Assembly (NCBI RefSeq): GCF_947623445.1
Contig: NC_135243.1
Coordinates: 7,380,501 to 7,444,500 of the forward strand
Source: Clavelina lepadiformis
Lineage: Eukaryota; Chordata; Ascidiacea; Aplousobranchia; Clavelinidae
Length of the DNA stretch: 64,000 nucleotides
Direction of reading: 5' to 3'
Shown here piece after piece: positions 35,425-48,469 of the stretch. Position 1 is the first letter of the stretch. Every line of letters begins with the position of its first letter. Under the pieces are notes generated by a model. It saw only the letters and a program-made list of their open reading frames with translations, searched no databases and was not told the DNA's origin. The position numbers were made by a program, and so were the translations under genes.

Positions 35425-37045
35425 TATACACAGTTCTCACTAGTAGCATGAACTTTGGCAGGGTGACTGTATAGTCGAGCTAGCCGCATGAATTCGTTTT
35501 CAGAGATCTTCCTCGTAGTCAGACTATTAACTTTTCTCACATATGCTTGTGCGGTCAACACCAGTCTAGGAGTTTAAATATGTCGATTACTGCCGTTATT
35601 TAGTTCCATTATAATTAAAACATATATATATACCTACATGTATGTGTTGCCTATGGTTCCACTAATCGACGCAAATTTTGACGTATCATTTACTGTATGT
35701 TATGACGTTGTCATTTACTGTTTTTTATTTTTAAGGAAACAACGCAAGGTAGGTTGTTTGAGCGCCAATTATAATAAACAAACAAAGTATTGACGCTTCC
35801 GTGCACGTCAAAATTTGCGTCTTTGCAGGCATGATATCTCGTCGAAAACTGCCGTACTTTTCAGTCGGGGTTTCATCTATCAAATTATGTAATATGCGTA
35901 ATGATGTCAACCTAACCTCAGAAATGTCATTATGATGTAATGATGTCAACCTAACCTCAGAAATGTCATTATGATGTAACAATGTGTATTGAGCTCAATA
36001 CTTGTTGTTTCGCAACAAACGTAAAAAACGTGGACTAGGTAGTCCGACTACTTTCAGCATGACTTCTAGTGAGATTATATAGTTCATGCTAACTCTAGTC
36101 GTACTACCTACCACTAGCACGACTTATTTAACCCCTGGGGCCGTACGCACAGTTTTCACTAGTAGCACAAACTAGTGGTCATGCTAGCGGTCGGTAGTCC
36201 GACTAGAGTTAGCATGAACCATATTGTCTCATTACTCCGTAGGCACAGGTCATACTAGAAGTCACGCTCAAAAGAGTCCGACTACCTAGTGCAGTAATAT
36301 ATCATAATGACATCTCTGAAGTTAGGTTAGCATAAGGTTGTTAACATCATTAGGCTTTATACACTTTGATAGCTGCATAACCCCGACCAAAAACTTTAGG
36401 GTGCACCGAATCGGGTGTTTGGATTCGGTTCGAAACCGAAACTTGCGAAAAACAAACCGAATTTTTCCGGCCGAAACAAGCAATCTAGTATTGCAAGTAT
36501 TCCTATCGAAAGAGCGCCTGTCATATAACGTTGCTTATACGCCTAAGCCAGGAAATGCAAATGCGACAGTTGGTCTAACGTATACTTAGTTGTAACTTGC
36601 AACAAAAAGGTGCTTTAAATTAGAGTAAAATTTCCAGTTTCGTGCTTCAAAAATCACACCCGCTGTCCGTAATCACATCATCATATTTTTTCTGCAATGC
36701 AGAAATGTCTCAGCAAGTTTTTACAAGTATTTTAAATATTCGGTAACAAACTTTCTAGCCGTGGTTACGGTTAATGTCACATTGCATGGGCTAACTACAT
36801 AATGGCAGCTATTGGTGTAGTTTAATCCTAAACTGGTTTCGACCGCACTAGAACATTTCTACAAAATTTGATAGAGTCTAGTTCGTCTATATATAGTATA
36901 TAACTACCAAAGCTCATGCTACTAGCGAGAACTGTTCATACGACCCCTGAATACGGATTCCATGCTACTGGCTCGTGGTTGACTACATGAACTTTTATCA
37001 TTAGCAAACCTTAGCTACTAGTGAAAATTGTGCTTACGATCTCTG
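35425..37045. mobile_element. Nested palindromic MITEs in P450 copy B intron 5
   Basis: Counterpart of 24170-25735 with the same ACAGTTCTCACTAGTA-type ends near 35431, 36148, 36916 and 37013. An added inverted pair near 35908-35940 and 36300-36334 (AACCTAACCTCAGAAATGTC against GACATCTCTGAAGTTAGGTT) is clearer here than in copy A. Confidence 0.6.
35902..35979. repeat. Perfect 39-bp tandem duplication in P450 copy B intron 5
   Basis: Two identical 39-base units (35902-35940 and 35941-35979), each starting TGATGTCAACCTAACCTCAG. Copy A lacks both, so the change followed the tandem P450 duplication or copy A lost them. Confidence 0.9.
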
Positions 37046-38104
37046 ATAATCACGCTCGTGAGATGCTAATCTGGCACGTTTAATGAACGCCATGATGAAT
37101 GCCATGATTTTTGTAAAATCTTATTACTGCTACTTGGAATGCAAAAATACGGTTTTATAATGTAAATAATGCTGGTTATATAAAGAATGGAAAACCGCTG
37201 CGTTAATCGATATTTACAATACATTTAATCAACTGATCAAAATGAAGAATCACTTACACGTCAGAAAATATCTTCACCAATCTGCATAATGTATCATCGT
37301 CATATTCATATCTTTTTCCCAGCATAACACTGCAAAGTACATTGCAGGATGCCTTGGCCAATATGCTCTAAAATAAAAACATATGAATAAAAGCGACATC
37401 CCAGCAACATCTTTTCACAGTAAGTAAGTATCCGTAAGTAACCAATATAACTAACCAATATATCGAATGCTTTTCCACCAGTGGCTTGCAAACTTTCCAA
37501 CAGAAATGGCACTTCATCGTTAACACAACTATCCACACCCTTTCTTTCAAGTCCGATCCTTGTACAAAAGATGCATAATAATCTACTACACATTTACATC
37601 TTTCTAGTTTACTTGTAATTTTGTTTTAATTTAAGCCATTTAGGCTGTTTCAGAAGGAAAGAAAATCAAAAAGGTAAACTTTAGAATAGATATCAAAAGC
37701 ACACAACGATTAAAAACAGATTGCTTTATGTACTAGAAATCCAAGGAATCAAATCGTTTTTGATCTTTAAAATTGGTATGACGGAATACACAACATACGG
37801 TAACGTAATAATAAAATATGTTATGAGCAAACTGCATTTTGTTTTTGGGCTCCATCCTAACATTTATTGCAAACTGTCTGAGGACTGCATTGATGAAAAT
37901 TTACAGCAGAAAACTGTTAAAAATTATAAACGTAAATAATGTATTTTGCAGTTTACAACAATCTTGGCAATGCGTAATCAGACGTATGCTCAGTTGCTCA
38001 CCCACGAATGTTCTTCAGGCCAAATTTTCTTTGTGATTTCCACAATGGCCCATTATCTAAAATTGACACACCTTTATTTCCATGCATAAGTTTTTTCAAG
38101 GTTT

Positions 38105-38244
38105 CAAAAGTCACTCCTCCGGATAAACTGATTACCTTTTTCGCTTACATTAGTTCGGAGGTCTACGAATATGTTGAGTATTACAATTTTCAAAAAAGCC
38201 TCGACAAAAAACGTAGCAATTCTTTAGTGGTTTTGGAACTATAA
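38105..38244 (+). mobile_element. Ty3-like gag fossil fragment at the broken exon 2 of copy B
   Basis: The frame KLITFFAYISSEVYEYVEYY matches the gag part at 28603-28884 (KLITFIAYICSEANEYVEYY). It abuts the remaining half of P450 exon 2 on the opposite strand. Only a short internal gag part is kept, so it is a fossil. Confidence 0.7.
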
Positions 38245-39947
38245 CTATTTTATGACTTTATTTAAGCGACAATTATAAGTATCGCCGCATTACTCATATA
38301 CGGCGATACTTATATACGGCTTATCAATACTTTATTGATAACGATTGCAATATCGACCCAAATCACTAAATAATTGTTTTCTGTCTTGGCTTTATGCTGT
38401 TCGGTCTGCTTATGAGTTGTTTATTTTCAGATGCAAAGGCCTATAACATGAAAATTAATCGATATATATGAACGCTGTAAGATTGAAAAGTGATAGCGTT
38501 CCAAACAAGCCTGACAAATTCGAAATTCCTTTTCATCATTCTCTAACATGACAAAGCCTAAACAAAGCTCTTGCCTAAACGTGCAATATAATTAACGATT
38601 TGTACGTACTTGATTAATCGATTCGAAATCGTTTAATACTATCCACTCTTCTCTCCCCAGCACCCGAATTGAAAAGACTTGTCCATACTTTTTTTTCCAT
38701 TCATTACATTGTCTTTCAGGCCATTTTCCAAAAAGAGGAACGACCCCCAAAAACGGGATTCCCCTTGGACCCGGTGGGAAATTTTTTGGACGGCGATACC
38801 AGTAATAAACTCCCACAAAAGTCGCAAGAAATAACGCAGCAAACGTAAAGTCAAACATTCTATGTAGCCTAACTGTTGTTTTAGGCTACAACAAATGCGT
38901 AGCAAATTATTGTGATGGTCTTGTAGAAATTACACATTTCGGTATACACACTCGAACAAACTTAACAGAAAAAGACTCATGTTACTGTGAACTTAAATGT
39001 TTGTTTAATGCCCGTATTGGTTTTCGTTACAATGTTTATTAACTAAGGCATGAAATGGATTATAGAAGCCATACCTCTGGTTCATTGGTCCCGGAGGGTT
39101 AGGACTTATGAGCCAAAAAATTATAATCAAAAATTGTAAAAAATTCCAAATTAGAATTCATAAAAACCTACCATAACTTGAACATAGATAGGATTTTAGA
39201 TGACGTTTCAAACTATATTAACATTTCCAAAACTTAAATAAGGAATAAATAATTATAACGTTTCAAAAAACTCCGGCTTATTGGTTCCATCTCCCTACAA
39301 ATCTCATGGTAATATATTAAGCCAAAACAAAAAAGTTATGTAGGCCTACTCATTTACACGCCTAGACAATGGTCTGAATGAAGTTTTGACATAAAACGAT
39401 GAGATAAAAATGAAAAAAAGACATTATTCTCACTAACAATGGCTTGTCACGAAAATTATTCACTAGCTGTTCATAATTTGCTCGTGTAGTGCATTTTAGT
39501 GAAGCAAATTCGACAAATTAAATCTACCTTGTTGTTTTGCTCAGTCGTCAGCCTTTAACAGCAGATTATATTTGAGGCACTGAATTAATTTTGCGGTTAT
39601 AAACTTTAAAGTAAACATACGGATAATTGTGAAGCGCATGTGTAAGTGAGAACAGGAAATTGTTGAAAGAAACTTAAGGAACTATAATGCAGGATATAGG
39701 AAGTTACTTGCTTGGGTCACGATAGGCCAATGCTTAATTTATATATTGCAGGAATGTATGGATCACGACTTCACTAAACATAAACAATGGGCCTATTGTA
39801 GTGAATCTGTATGTAATTGTGTTGGTGGAGAATATGTAGTGTAGTTATATGTTTTATACATTTACATATAACACATTTTTTCTAATATGTTTATTATTTT
39901 ATCTTTTATTGGTTATCTCCGTTATAAGTTTGTTTAAGCTTATGTAA

Positions 39948-40440
39948 CAGGAGTGGCCAGACCTACCTCATGCTCGAGCCGCATATAACAAATTCCATTT
40001 TTAAAAGAGCCACAACACAAAACAATAAAAAACATGAATTTATTCACTTACAACGAAGTGTAGCTATTGATTAATATTAGTGCTGCGTGGTGATACTATG
40101 AGTCTCCACCTGGGCTTCACCAACTCTTTTTGCAATTATTATTATAACCGTAACCAAGACTTAAAAATAGGTCAGCCCTGACATACAGCTTCAATCTGAC
40201 AGTTTACTTAACTACAGTGTACAAGTTAGCACACTTCTGTACAATAATGTACTTTTTGGAGTGTAATTTGATTATTACTAACAATGAGTCCATTGTTACT
40301 ACGTGTGATAGAACGCATTGTTTCATAATCTGATCAAACAACTCATCTAGACCGGGAAAAATGCATGTCTAATTCAACAATGCTAATTCATTAAAGAGCC
40401 ACAATGAAAGGTTCAAAGAGCCGCAGTTTGGCCACCCCTG
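39948..40440. mobile_element. hAT-like MITE, 493 bp
   Basis: Ends CAGGAGTGGCCAGACC and, reversed, CAGGGGTGGCCAAACTGCGG, typical hAT-type termini. Flanks TTATGTAA (39940-39947) and TCATATAA (40441-40448) fit a slightly decayed 8-base target duplication. The matching region upstream of P450 copy A near 28545 has no insert. No transposase inside. Confidence 0.82.
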
Positions 40441-40668
40441 TCATATAAAGTATTGTGTTATGATACACTTCACCTATATTATTAGAAAACATTATAAGAC
40501 ATATCTTACCTACTTATGCTTAGCCATCGAATTAATTTGCCAATTGTAATTTCGCTGTATGAGTTCACAGGTGTTCAGGATCAGCCAGTATTTACTTGTG
40601 TGTGTTGTAAAATTTTCGCGATCTACAGTGCAACGTCTCGCGGCCTACTCTTTTGTCTGGCTAGGACT

Positions 40669-40997
40669 CAGTGTTTCTCAAACTTTTTGCGATCGCGTAC
40701 CACTCATTCGTTTTTTTTGCTACACTGCGTACCACCTGGCTCCTGAATGACTTATTTTACTCAAATATACCGGTATTTATTAGTTATTACCGTTATTACT
40801 ATACCATAACACCAATGAATAGCAAGAAAACACAATTTAATTTGATAGAAGCAACTGTTTCTTCTGCACAAGCTTGTCTATCCGGGGCAACACATTACTC
40901 ACAGCACATCGAAAATCATGTTCAGCGGTACGCGGTACCACTTAAAAAGCTCTCGCGTACCACTAGTGGTACGCGTACCACAGTTTGAGAACCACTG
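40669..40997. mobile_element. hAT-like MITE, 329 bp
   Basis: Ends CAGTGTTTCTCAAACTTTTT and, reversed, CAGTGGTTCTCAAACTGTGG, a well-known hAT-type end. The interior repeats GCGTACCAC-type strings in both orientations. GGCTAGGA (40659-40666) and GGCTAGGT (40998-41005) look like an 8-base target duplication with one change and two stray bases at the left. Confidence 0.8.
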
Positions 40998-41005
40998 GGC
41001 TAGGT

Positions 41006-41815
41006 TATAAATTTAATCAACAAATTGGTGTCTGTACATTGAATGCGATTTGACGCCCGTAAAAGTTACTCGAGGTCAAAACATATGTGACGTTAGTCAC
41101 TTGCAATTTTACTTGACATTTCTAGATTAAAAAAGATCAACAGATGCTGAAATTAGTATTAAGGATTAATCAACATGTATTTTTGAAAACATACTTGTTC
41201 AAATTTTGAACTTATCACGTGAAAAGTACCGAGTACTGGGACCGACTAAAATTTCTTGAAAAAAATAATTCGGTACTATAGTACCGCGGTATTGCCCACC
41301 TATGGCAGACTGTTAACACCAGACTTACAATATCAGAACTAACGCGTTAGGCGCTGTAGTACGAATGACGTAATTCGAAAATAATTAAAAGTGGGTCGCG
41401 TACACCAGCCGTGGTCAAAATATAACACAATCTGCCTTTTCTGTGTGCTCTTCTGCTATATAGCCTTCAAATCCTTTTTGCGCTGTCACTGTCAAAGACT
41501 TTACAACAGGTCGAGCAGAAAGGATGCGGGGAGAAGTTGTTTCGACCACGGAGCTGAGTAGCTATAGCTTGATATATGAGAAATATACAAGAAAGAGTTG
41601 CATACGACCTATAATCATCTGCGAACCAGCGTCGGACGTTTAAGGTCAACCCTGTACAACGATGGAGATTGCCAAACTCCGAAGATTGTCAGTATGGTGC
41701 ACAAGAGCATACGGTATAGGTATACTGTGCTATACCGATTCATCTACAGAGTTTATGCGCACCACAAAATATGTTTCTTGAGTGAGTCCAACCCACTGTC
41801 TACTTGACTCGTGCT
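41006..41815. other. Spacer between MITE cluster and the right duplication arm
   Basis: No gene recognised. Short frames on both strands show no domain. Confidence 0.45.
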
Positions 41816-41967
41816 TCTACTCTTTGCTATACGGATGGTTGAAAAACTACATCAAAAGATGGCAACGACGAAAGTATATTTGGTGGACACAAATATGCGA
41901 TATTTACTTTTAAACTATAGTTAATTACTTGATAACGGTAACACTCATATTTTAAATGTGACCAACT

Positions 41968-41973
41968 TTTATT
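41968..41973 (-). terminator. Polyadenylation signal of gene 3
   Basis: Reads AATAAA on the minus strand within AATAAAAGTTGG, 352 bases after the stop; the same context follows genes 1 and 2. Confidence 0.6.
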
Positions 41974-42324
41974 TGAGTCTATTATCACAAAAACATGAAA
42001 ATATACGTGCTTATACAAAAATATTAATAAAATCACTGATGATGGAATTAAAATAATCACTCAGCAATTGAGTTCGCAATATGCAACCAAACGATGAATT
42101 TTTAGTTTAAAATCAAAACTTTCCAAATATTCTTGTTTGTAAAGAGAAAGGTCAGGTCTTATACAAACGTATAAGACAAGTCACTATATTTAAAACTGCA
42201 CCAAATATATTTTTGACTACTTTTCAAACATGAAAGTTGTTCATGAACTATATCAAATACTGTACAGGCAAATTGAAGAAACCTGGAAAAACGTAACAGA
42301 ACTACGAACTTTCGTTTTGAAAAT

Positions 42325-45300
42325 TTAAAACATTCCTGAAATGAAATCTTCAGTTTCTCCACTTGTGGGAGGAAATTGGTCATAGAAAGATTTGAGTTCA
42401 GATAAATTTGGGAAACCGTCGTCATCTTCATCAAACTTTCGTTTTACTGACGTCATTGAACAAGCAGATATGTCATCGAGTGATATACATCCATCAGAAA
42501 AAGTCGGCAACGAATTAAGCGGTGAAAGGTTAGGAATTTCTTTGAAAGAACATTGGGCCGTCTTGTTTACCGGTGCTGCAAGATATCCAGAAATATTAGA
42601 GTTGTTGTCCGTCTTGGTTGGTAAATAAAGAACGGGAGAATGTTTCATGGCAAGTCCTTACAATCAATAGTGTTAAGTGTTTTAAAAAGATTGAAGCAAT
42701 TATTAGGTTGCAATTTCATAAAAAAATAACCTATAATTGCGTGTCCTAAATTTATACCTCTTTACCTTTCTGGTTGGATTGTGCTGCTGCGGCGGCCTGG
42801 GCTCGATAAAGGTTGCATTTGTAAAAGACAGGAAGTTTGTTTTTACCTGCTGACATATAATGTCAACTCCAGCACTGAATTTTTAGAAGTTCAATACTAC
42901 ACCAAAATATGTTTTATGATTTACCTTGCATTCTAATGAGATCATTTGATTTGAACGGGAATGTCTTGTTAAGTGGTGCTACCTCATTTGTCGGATAGCA
43001 ACGGTCGATGTTCAACAGCTGGTAATCGGCCTAAAAACAGATAAATCATGGTAAGTGGTATAAACATAATAATTTCATAATATTTAATTGGTATAACTGC
43101 ATCACAAATTCTAAATTGTTTTGAGAAAAGTACAAGCAAAATAATTCTCACCAAAACCCTTTCAGATGATCTTTCACTTTTTATAAATTTTTTCTTTTTT
43201 TCCTTCACGCCACAGTCACTTTGAGGGTAATGATGAATAGTTGGTGGTTTTAATGACTTTGTATCGGATAGAAGCCAATTTTCCACGTCATCACCAATTT
43301 CTTCTATCAGCTCCGTTATAATATCTAATTCAAAGTCCACGTCAAAGTTTGAGGCGTCATTTGAATTTTCGTCATTGGAAACATGGTAGTGGTTATTCGT
43401 ATCGAGGTTTGTGAATTTTTCATGAGAATTGTTTCCATTTCCTTTAAATCAAAACATCAAATATTTACTAAACTATAAAATGTATAATGTATTAAATGTA
43501 TTTAAAAAATATGTATGTATTACGTATTATGTATATATGTATTATATTATGTATGTATGCTTAAAATGTATTTAAAAGGCTGTGAAGCATTTTTCTTTTT
43601 ACTTACTTACTTTCACTTACTTTTTTTCTTTGAATTATTTTCTGGTTCATTGCTTGCTTCGACCAGCGGCGACATTATAGAAGTCTCAGATTTAAATTTC
43701 GGAGCTGACCTCGCGTTCTCCAATTCAGTTTGGTCCACGGGATTTTCGATCTTGACGATGTCGCTTAGTGGAACGCAAGCGGTCTTATTCAGCTTTTCTT
43801 CTTTATACGAAAGAGCATCACTGTTTCCATCCGAGGGTATCGATGAAATTCCGTTTGACGTCGACGAAGAAGCCGATGATTTTCTACGTTTGCTCGACTC
43901 TGAACTGTTGAAAGCATTTAAAAAGTTTATTGAATGTGAAAAATACGTCGTGCCTGCAGAGACGATGAAAGCACAAATCGCAAAAATAGAACTTGTATTA
44001 TAAGGTGAAATAACACAAGCGCGTATCATTAAGTAACCTCAGCGATTTATTCCTGGATGATTTTGCAAAGGGGTTAAGGTTGACTTTCAAATCAGAAACC
44101 TGAAGAAAATATTAAAAGCTTAACATCAACTACTTCGTGCCAAGTTACATGCACGTTTACAGGACTATTATTAACTTTCTACTATTATTACTATTAACTA
44201 CTTGCTAATGTAACTCACGTCAGTATCTTGGTACAAAGTGACAGTGATAAAAGCGGTCTTTGGAAAGACGAAAGTTCTCCTGCTGAGTCCAATCGACCGA
44301 TTCAAGGGATAGAGTTCGATTACGTGTAGACGAGGTTGATAGGTCTGCATACTTGACAGTGTAATGACCTGAGAAAGAGTCTTTTTACAAATAATTAATG
44401 GAAAGAAACGTTTATACTCAAAAGGTTTATAAAATCCTAAAAATTAAATCTGAATTATATTTGCGGGCACCAGTTTGCAAACTTTTAAAGAAAGGAGATT
44501 TGTTTTTGATAAAATTGTACCTTTTCCCATTGCTTGTGAATATGGTTGCTCACTTTCAATTTGCTAAAATCTGCTCCATTCTTGAGCCAAACTTTACCAT
44601 AAGCTGTAGAATCAGGATGGAAATAAATCCGGTGCTTTCGATGATAATTCGATCCTTCGTTGATTGCGCTACCTTTCGATGTCCACGACTGATTGCTGCT
44701 GTATAAGCAATAATGGTAGTGATTAATCACATTAGTAGTTATTAGTAGCAGTTCAACTTAGCAAGCAGTCGTTCGTGTTTAATACTTACTCGTATTTCCA
44801 AATTTCACCGCTTGCCAAGACAAAGTCAACATAGACGGCGTAGCGCCTACTGGGATCTAAACCAATCAGTTCATAATTTAAGGTTGGAAACATGCGTCTG
44901 TAACGTAAAGCATAAAAATCGTCGACAAACAATTAAAAAGCTCCGAACATAACCTGAAATATTGATTTTTGAATTTACCTTCCGTCTTTACTGAGTATCA
45001 TTTCAGTTATAACGTTATCAAAATTACTCCAAAGTAATCTGTTTTTTATTTGAACTTTAACCCCCTCGCATTCCAGTACCCAATCGTTTCCTATGCCAGA
45101 TATCACGGTAATCTTTGGTTGGTCGCCGTACTATATCAAAGTAGATTGGATGGTTAATATAAAACAATATTTATGTTGTGTTATGTTAAACAACATTTTG
45201 AAATTAATGGAGATATTTCACAATTAATCATAATAATTTTATATGGTTTTACCAATATACAGTAAAGCACTGTGAAATAAAGTGGTAAGCGTCTATGCTC

Positions 45301-46316
45301 AAGCTATTAATGATCAAAAATTTGGCTGATGTATACTGTATGCTTTGGTTAACAAGTATAAATAGATTTACCTGGATTGACGCTGAAGGCGGTTGCTGAT
45401 TGATCTGCCGCAATGACAGAAGTTGCGTTTTGTTCTTAGGTTGTGACGTCTCCTGTGACGATATAATTGGCTGACTTTGGAATATTTGCCAATTTTGTGG
45501 TGCATTGGATTGCGATGGGAAAGGGGACGGTGAGAATGCAAAAAATCCAGTTCTTTCTCCTTGGTCTACATTGGGTCTGACTTGATAATTGTTTGGTTGC
45601 ATCGTTGGTTGCAAAATGTTTTGCATGTTGGGGTTTCCTTCCCGCCCACAGCTAAAGGCAAAGAAGATTAGAAATTGGATAACACACTAAGATTACACAT
45701 TTTGCTTGAAACGCAAAACAAGCTTATTGCACTTTACTTAATAATTTTTGGTTGCAAATATAGGTACCGTAGCGTAAATAAAATTGCATAACAATGATTT
45801 CCTACAATAACAAAGTAATCAAAACTTTCCTTTTTATGTTACAATTACTAACCTCGGCTGCCTTGAACTCAGCATACCAGTTGTATCAGGTAGGAAGGCG
45901 TTAGGGTATGATATTGGCGTCTGGCAAATGTTGTAACTGCTGCGCCGGTCGCTTCTACCAACGCTGTTTACTCCATGAACTTTATATAGACTATGTTGAG
46001 TGTGTTGGTTTGCCGGTAGATTTCCAATACTTTTTAACGGGACCAAATGCTGACTGTTTCGGGTTGTTCCATTGAAATATTGTTGTTGATTGGAGTTCCA
46101 CACTGCCGAATATGCTTGCCTCGGCTGCAAAGAGCGCTGATGTTCAGCTGGATAGTCTTGTTGGCTGTTCTGTATTGGCCTTTGGTACCATAACTGGCTT
46201 TGATTCCTGAGTCCGTTTCTTGGTTCTGTGCAGGACGGCGTATTAGCTTCACTTTGACGCTGTTTGTTGCCATCAGCAAACTGCTGTGTTGCAAACAGCA
46301 TCCCGTTATAGGCCAT
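42325..46316 (-). CDS. Tbx6-r: Tbx6-related T-box transcription factor, gene 3
   Basis: T-box regulator, inverted twin of gene 2. Twelve in-frame exons: 45853-46316, 45372-45651, 44979-45130, 44790-44897, 44521-44698, 44219-44368, 44038-44099, 43621-43904, 43152-43441, 42925-43030, 42766-42846, 42325-42656, about 828 residues. The N-terminus is Gln/Asn-rich. The T-box lies at about 258-465 (RRMFPTLNYELIGLDP, MQTYQPRLHVIEL, FVFPKTAFITVTLYQDTD). Then come a Ser-rich stretch, SNEPENNSKKK, the acidic FELDIITELIEEIGDDVENW, the DYQLLNID motif, the FYKCNLYRA exon with an Ala run, and a last exon with GCISLDDISACSM and FPNLSELKSFYDQFPP. Exon 8 ends in a good GTAAGT donor, which supports this model for gene 2, where that donor has decayed. 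The start Met was chosen by match to gene 2. Confidence 0.9.
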
Positions 46317-46439
46317 AACAGTTAGGTTATGTTTCAAAATTTTGAAAACTGTGGAATGCTCTTTAAAACTATGAGATTTCCTAACTCAAAAAAAATTTCT
46401 TAAAAACTTACTCATAAACTTCTTTCAATGCTTTTTAAC

Positions 46440-46960
46440 TTAAGGTCGGCTGTGTAGCACAGGCGTTTAAACAAGATCCAACCCTCAGTTAAAATGAAGG
46501 GACCGTTGATTACCTCATTTTAAATCTCTTCTTGGACAATTATCAGAGCTTTTTTCTGTTTTGGCACGTCATTTTGTTGCGCAATTAGAGGCAGATAACA
46601 AATAAACACGCTTTCCTTCACATAGACACCTGCAATCATTCCCATTGTGAAGTCCTGGAAGTATCGTGGAATCTCGAAACCGTCTTGTTTGCTTTAGTAT
46701 GCAAGCATCATTGTTCGAAAACAAAAGGTATTGTTCAAAGTTTATTGCTGCGATTTTAGAGACCTTTGCGGTCAAAAAAGGTGTTTTGTCGCGTGTTTTT
46801 CAGGATCTTGGTGAGAAATGCTCGATATTTGACTTTTGTCGATGAAGCTGCATACACTGTACTAAACATCAGGCTTGAATGTCCAGTTGACAACAATTTT
46901 GTCGTTGTGTTCAAACCTAACCGTGTTTGCGATGTGTTGTAATTTGTTGTGAAAACATTT
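46440..46960 (-). promoter_or_regulatory. Upstream region of Tbx6-related gene 3
   Basis: Proximal part (46440-46695) with GTTTCGAGATT, GCAGGTGTCTATGTG, CTAATTGCGC and a TATA-like TTTAAAA (46518-46524), in the order seen for gene 2. The distal block 46790-46945 is nearly identical to 8288-8445. The AGGTGTC string may be a T-box half-site. Confidence 0.5.
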
Positions 46961-47224
46961 TAAGTTCATCCAAAGAGCAAAATGTTTTTAAATTTTGCGA
47001 AAATATTTTATGAAAATGTGTTGATTTTCCACATGACGTGTTTAATTGTTTATAATAACACTCAAATGTTGCCACTGTTGTATAAATTGGCTAAATCAGA
47101 AGAAGCGGTTTATCTCACATGCTTACGATTGCGTGACTTGCAGAACAATGCCCGTATATATGTCTCTTGATGATACAAATCATACCAAAAACTGTCCTGG
47201 TGATTTCCGAGTTAAAGAGTGACA

Positions 47225-47465
47225 TTATTTTGTGACTGTGATATCGTCGATAAAAGATAATATTCCTCGATGGCCTCGAACTTCATTCCGGTTTGTGCCA
47301 TTGGTTGATTCGTTCTTGTCAAACCAAGACATTCTATACGAAGTTTGGCCGTTGGATGGCGCTATGACTGTTGAATAAATACAAATGTACACTATGGTAA
47401 GCAATGGCAATATGTTGCATACAGCGATAGTGATGTACTACGTTTTCGTAGCTTTGTAAATATTA
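47225..47465 (-). pseudogene. Broken copy of the neighbour gene's last exon, upstream of gene 3
   Basis: Inverted twin of 7745-8005. Reads VYICIYSTVIAPSNG, then RMSWFDKNES against RMSRLDMNEP in the intact gene at 57438-57787. The acidic tail is missing and the frame is lost after about 25 codons of similarity. It lies about 0.9 kb upstream of gene 3, as the intact gene lies about 0.6 kb upstream of the T-box pseudogene. Confidence 0.7.
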
Positions 47466-47469
47466 ACGT

Positions 47470-48465
47470 GAAGATGGTATAACGTGATATATTTGAAATA
47501 GCATACTAAGTAGATTTAAGTGTTAAACGCATATAAAAATCTGTGCTTATGTTTCAGCCTTTAACTTTCATTCTTGAAATATTTTATAACATAAGAGTTT
47601 GTCATTCTTGTTTTACTTCAAGTTCAAAATTCTACATGCTCACTCTTTGATAAAATTTAAGATTGTTATAAAATAATAACAATGAAAAAGTAACATACTG
47701 GTAATAAAAGGCCATTTGTTGAATAAAACCTGCATAAATCTGGTTTACTGTAAAGTTACTTAAAAAATTGTGTCAAGTCATGTCATGTTCGCTGGATCTA
47801 CAAGCTAGCTGATGATTCCTTTTTTGATGATAAAAATTAACTTATTTCCTATTTCAACGTCGTTTTTAGTAAACAAGTGATTTAGTTGACCTTTTTGCAG
47901 CTGAAATCATTTAAACTTAGGCTACCCTTGTTTAAAATTCAACAAATTTGTTTAAGAAATCCGATCGGTGATCACGTCACCCTGCTAAATTATGTGGTGT
48001 GTGCCGAGTATGTGTCACGAACTTGCGTTTAAAAATAAAAGTGAATAACCCGATATCGGCAAACATGTACCAGACAAATCGAGACCTTTGAAACCAACAT
48101 ATAATTTATTATTGTTCAAAATTAATGGAAATATACGTGAATCACTCAATGATGGCTTTAAAGTAAAACTTCAAAAATGAACATTCTGTTGAACACGAAA
48201 ACCGCAATAAAAAGATGGATTTACGTAATAATTTAAAACTTTGTATCGTATCTTTGTACATGAACACGAAAAAAGTACTAGAAGCTCGACCGTAAAAGCT
48301 TGCTAAAACGACAGATTTCAATCTAAAAAAGGGGTTTCACTATGCAGCACCTATATAGTTTCTGCTCTTCACTAAGCCCAAACGTACAGAACGAATCACT
48401 CAAAAATTTGCGAGCAGCCAAAAGCACAGAATCCATTTTAGCCACGTAGCATGAAGTTAAACTTG
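47470..48465. other. AT-rich spacer right of the inverted duplication
   Basis: No gene or repeat boundary recognised between the arm and the dispersed repeat that follows. Confidence 0.45.
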
Positions 48466-48469
48466 GGGC

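Larger units (their letters stand above)
33335..38858 (-). pseudogene. Cytochrome P450, CYP2-like, copy B, exon 2 truncated
   Basis: Tandem duplicate of copy A. Exons found: 38610-38858, part of exon 2 (38072 to about 38106), 38002-38056, 37456-37558, 37258-37367, 35075-35196, 34626-34741, 34224-34368, 33942-34105, 33335-33649. All except exon 2 are open, with the same lengths and phases as copy A. The haem loop FSVGGRRCMGE, GGIETTTNT and EENLR are kept. The 5' half of exon 2, including its acceptor and the FSGRP motif, is gone; sequence of a gag fossil begins there. Skipping exon 2 would shift the frame. The rest looks little decayed, so the loss is recent or another acceptor is used. I call it a pseudogene with some doubt. 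Confidence 0.75.
32755..40480. repeat. Tandem P450 duplication, unit 2
   Basis: Direct copy of 21495-28575. Differences seen: exon 2 is truncated, intron 5 contains a 39-base tandem duplication, and a 493-bp hAT-like MITE (39948-40440) sits in the upstream region. A segment of about 190 bases containing TGTCTTGGCGGTGGACC, present upstream of the other two first exons, is missing here. Confidence 0.85.
41820..47465 (-). repeat. Right arm of the large inverted duplication (gene 3 side)
   Basis: Inverted partner of about 7745-13340. Also a direct-strand partner of the orphan-exon segment (about 14160-16380), which repeats its last exon and 3' flank. Several empty insertion sites of the other copies survive here. 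Confidence 0.85.
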
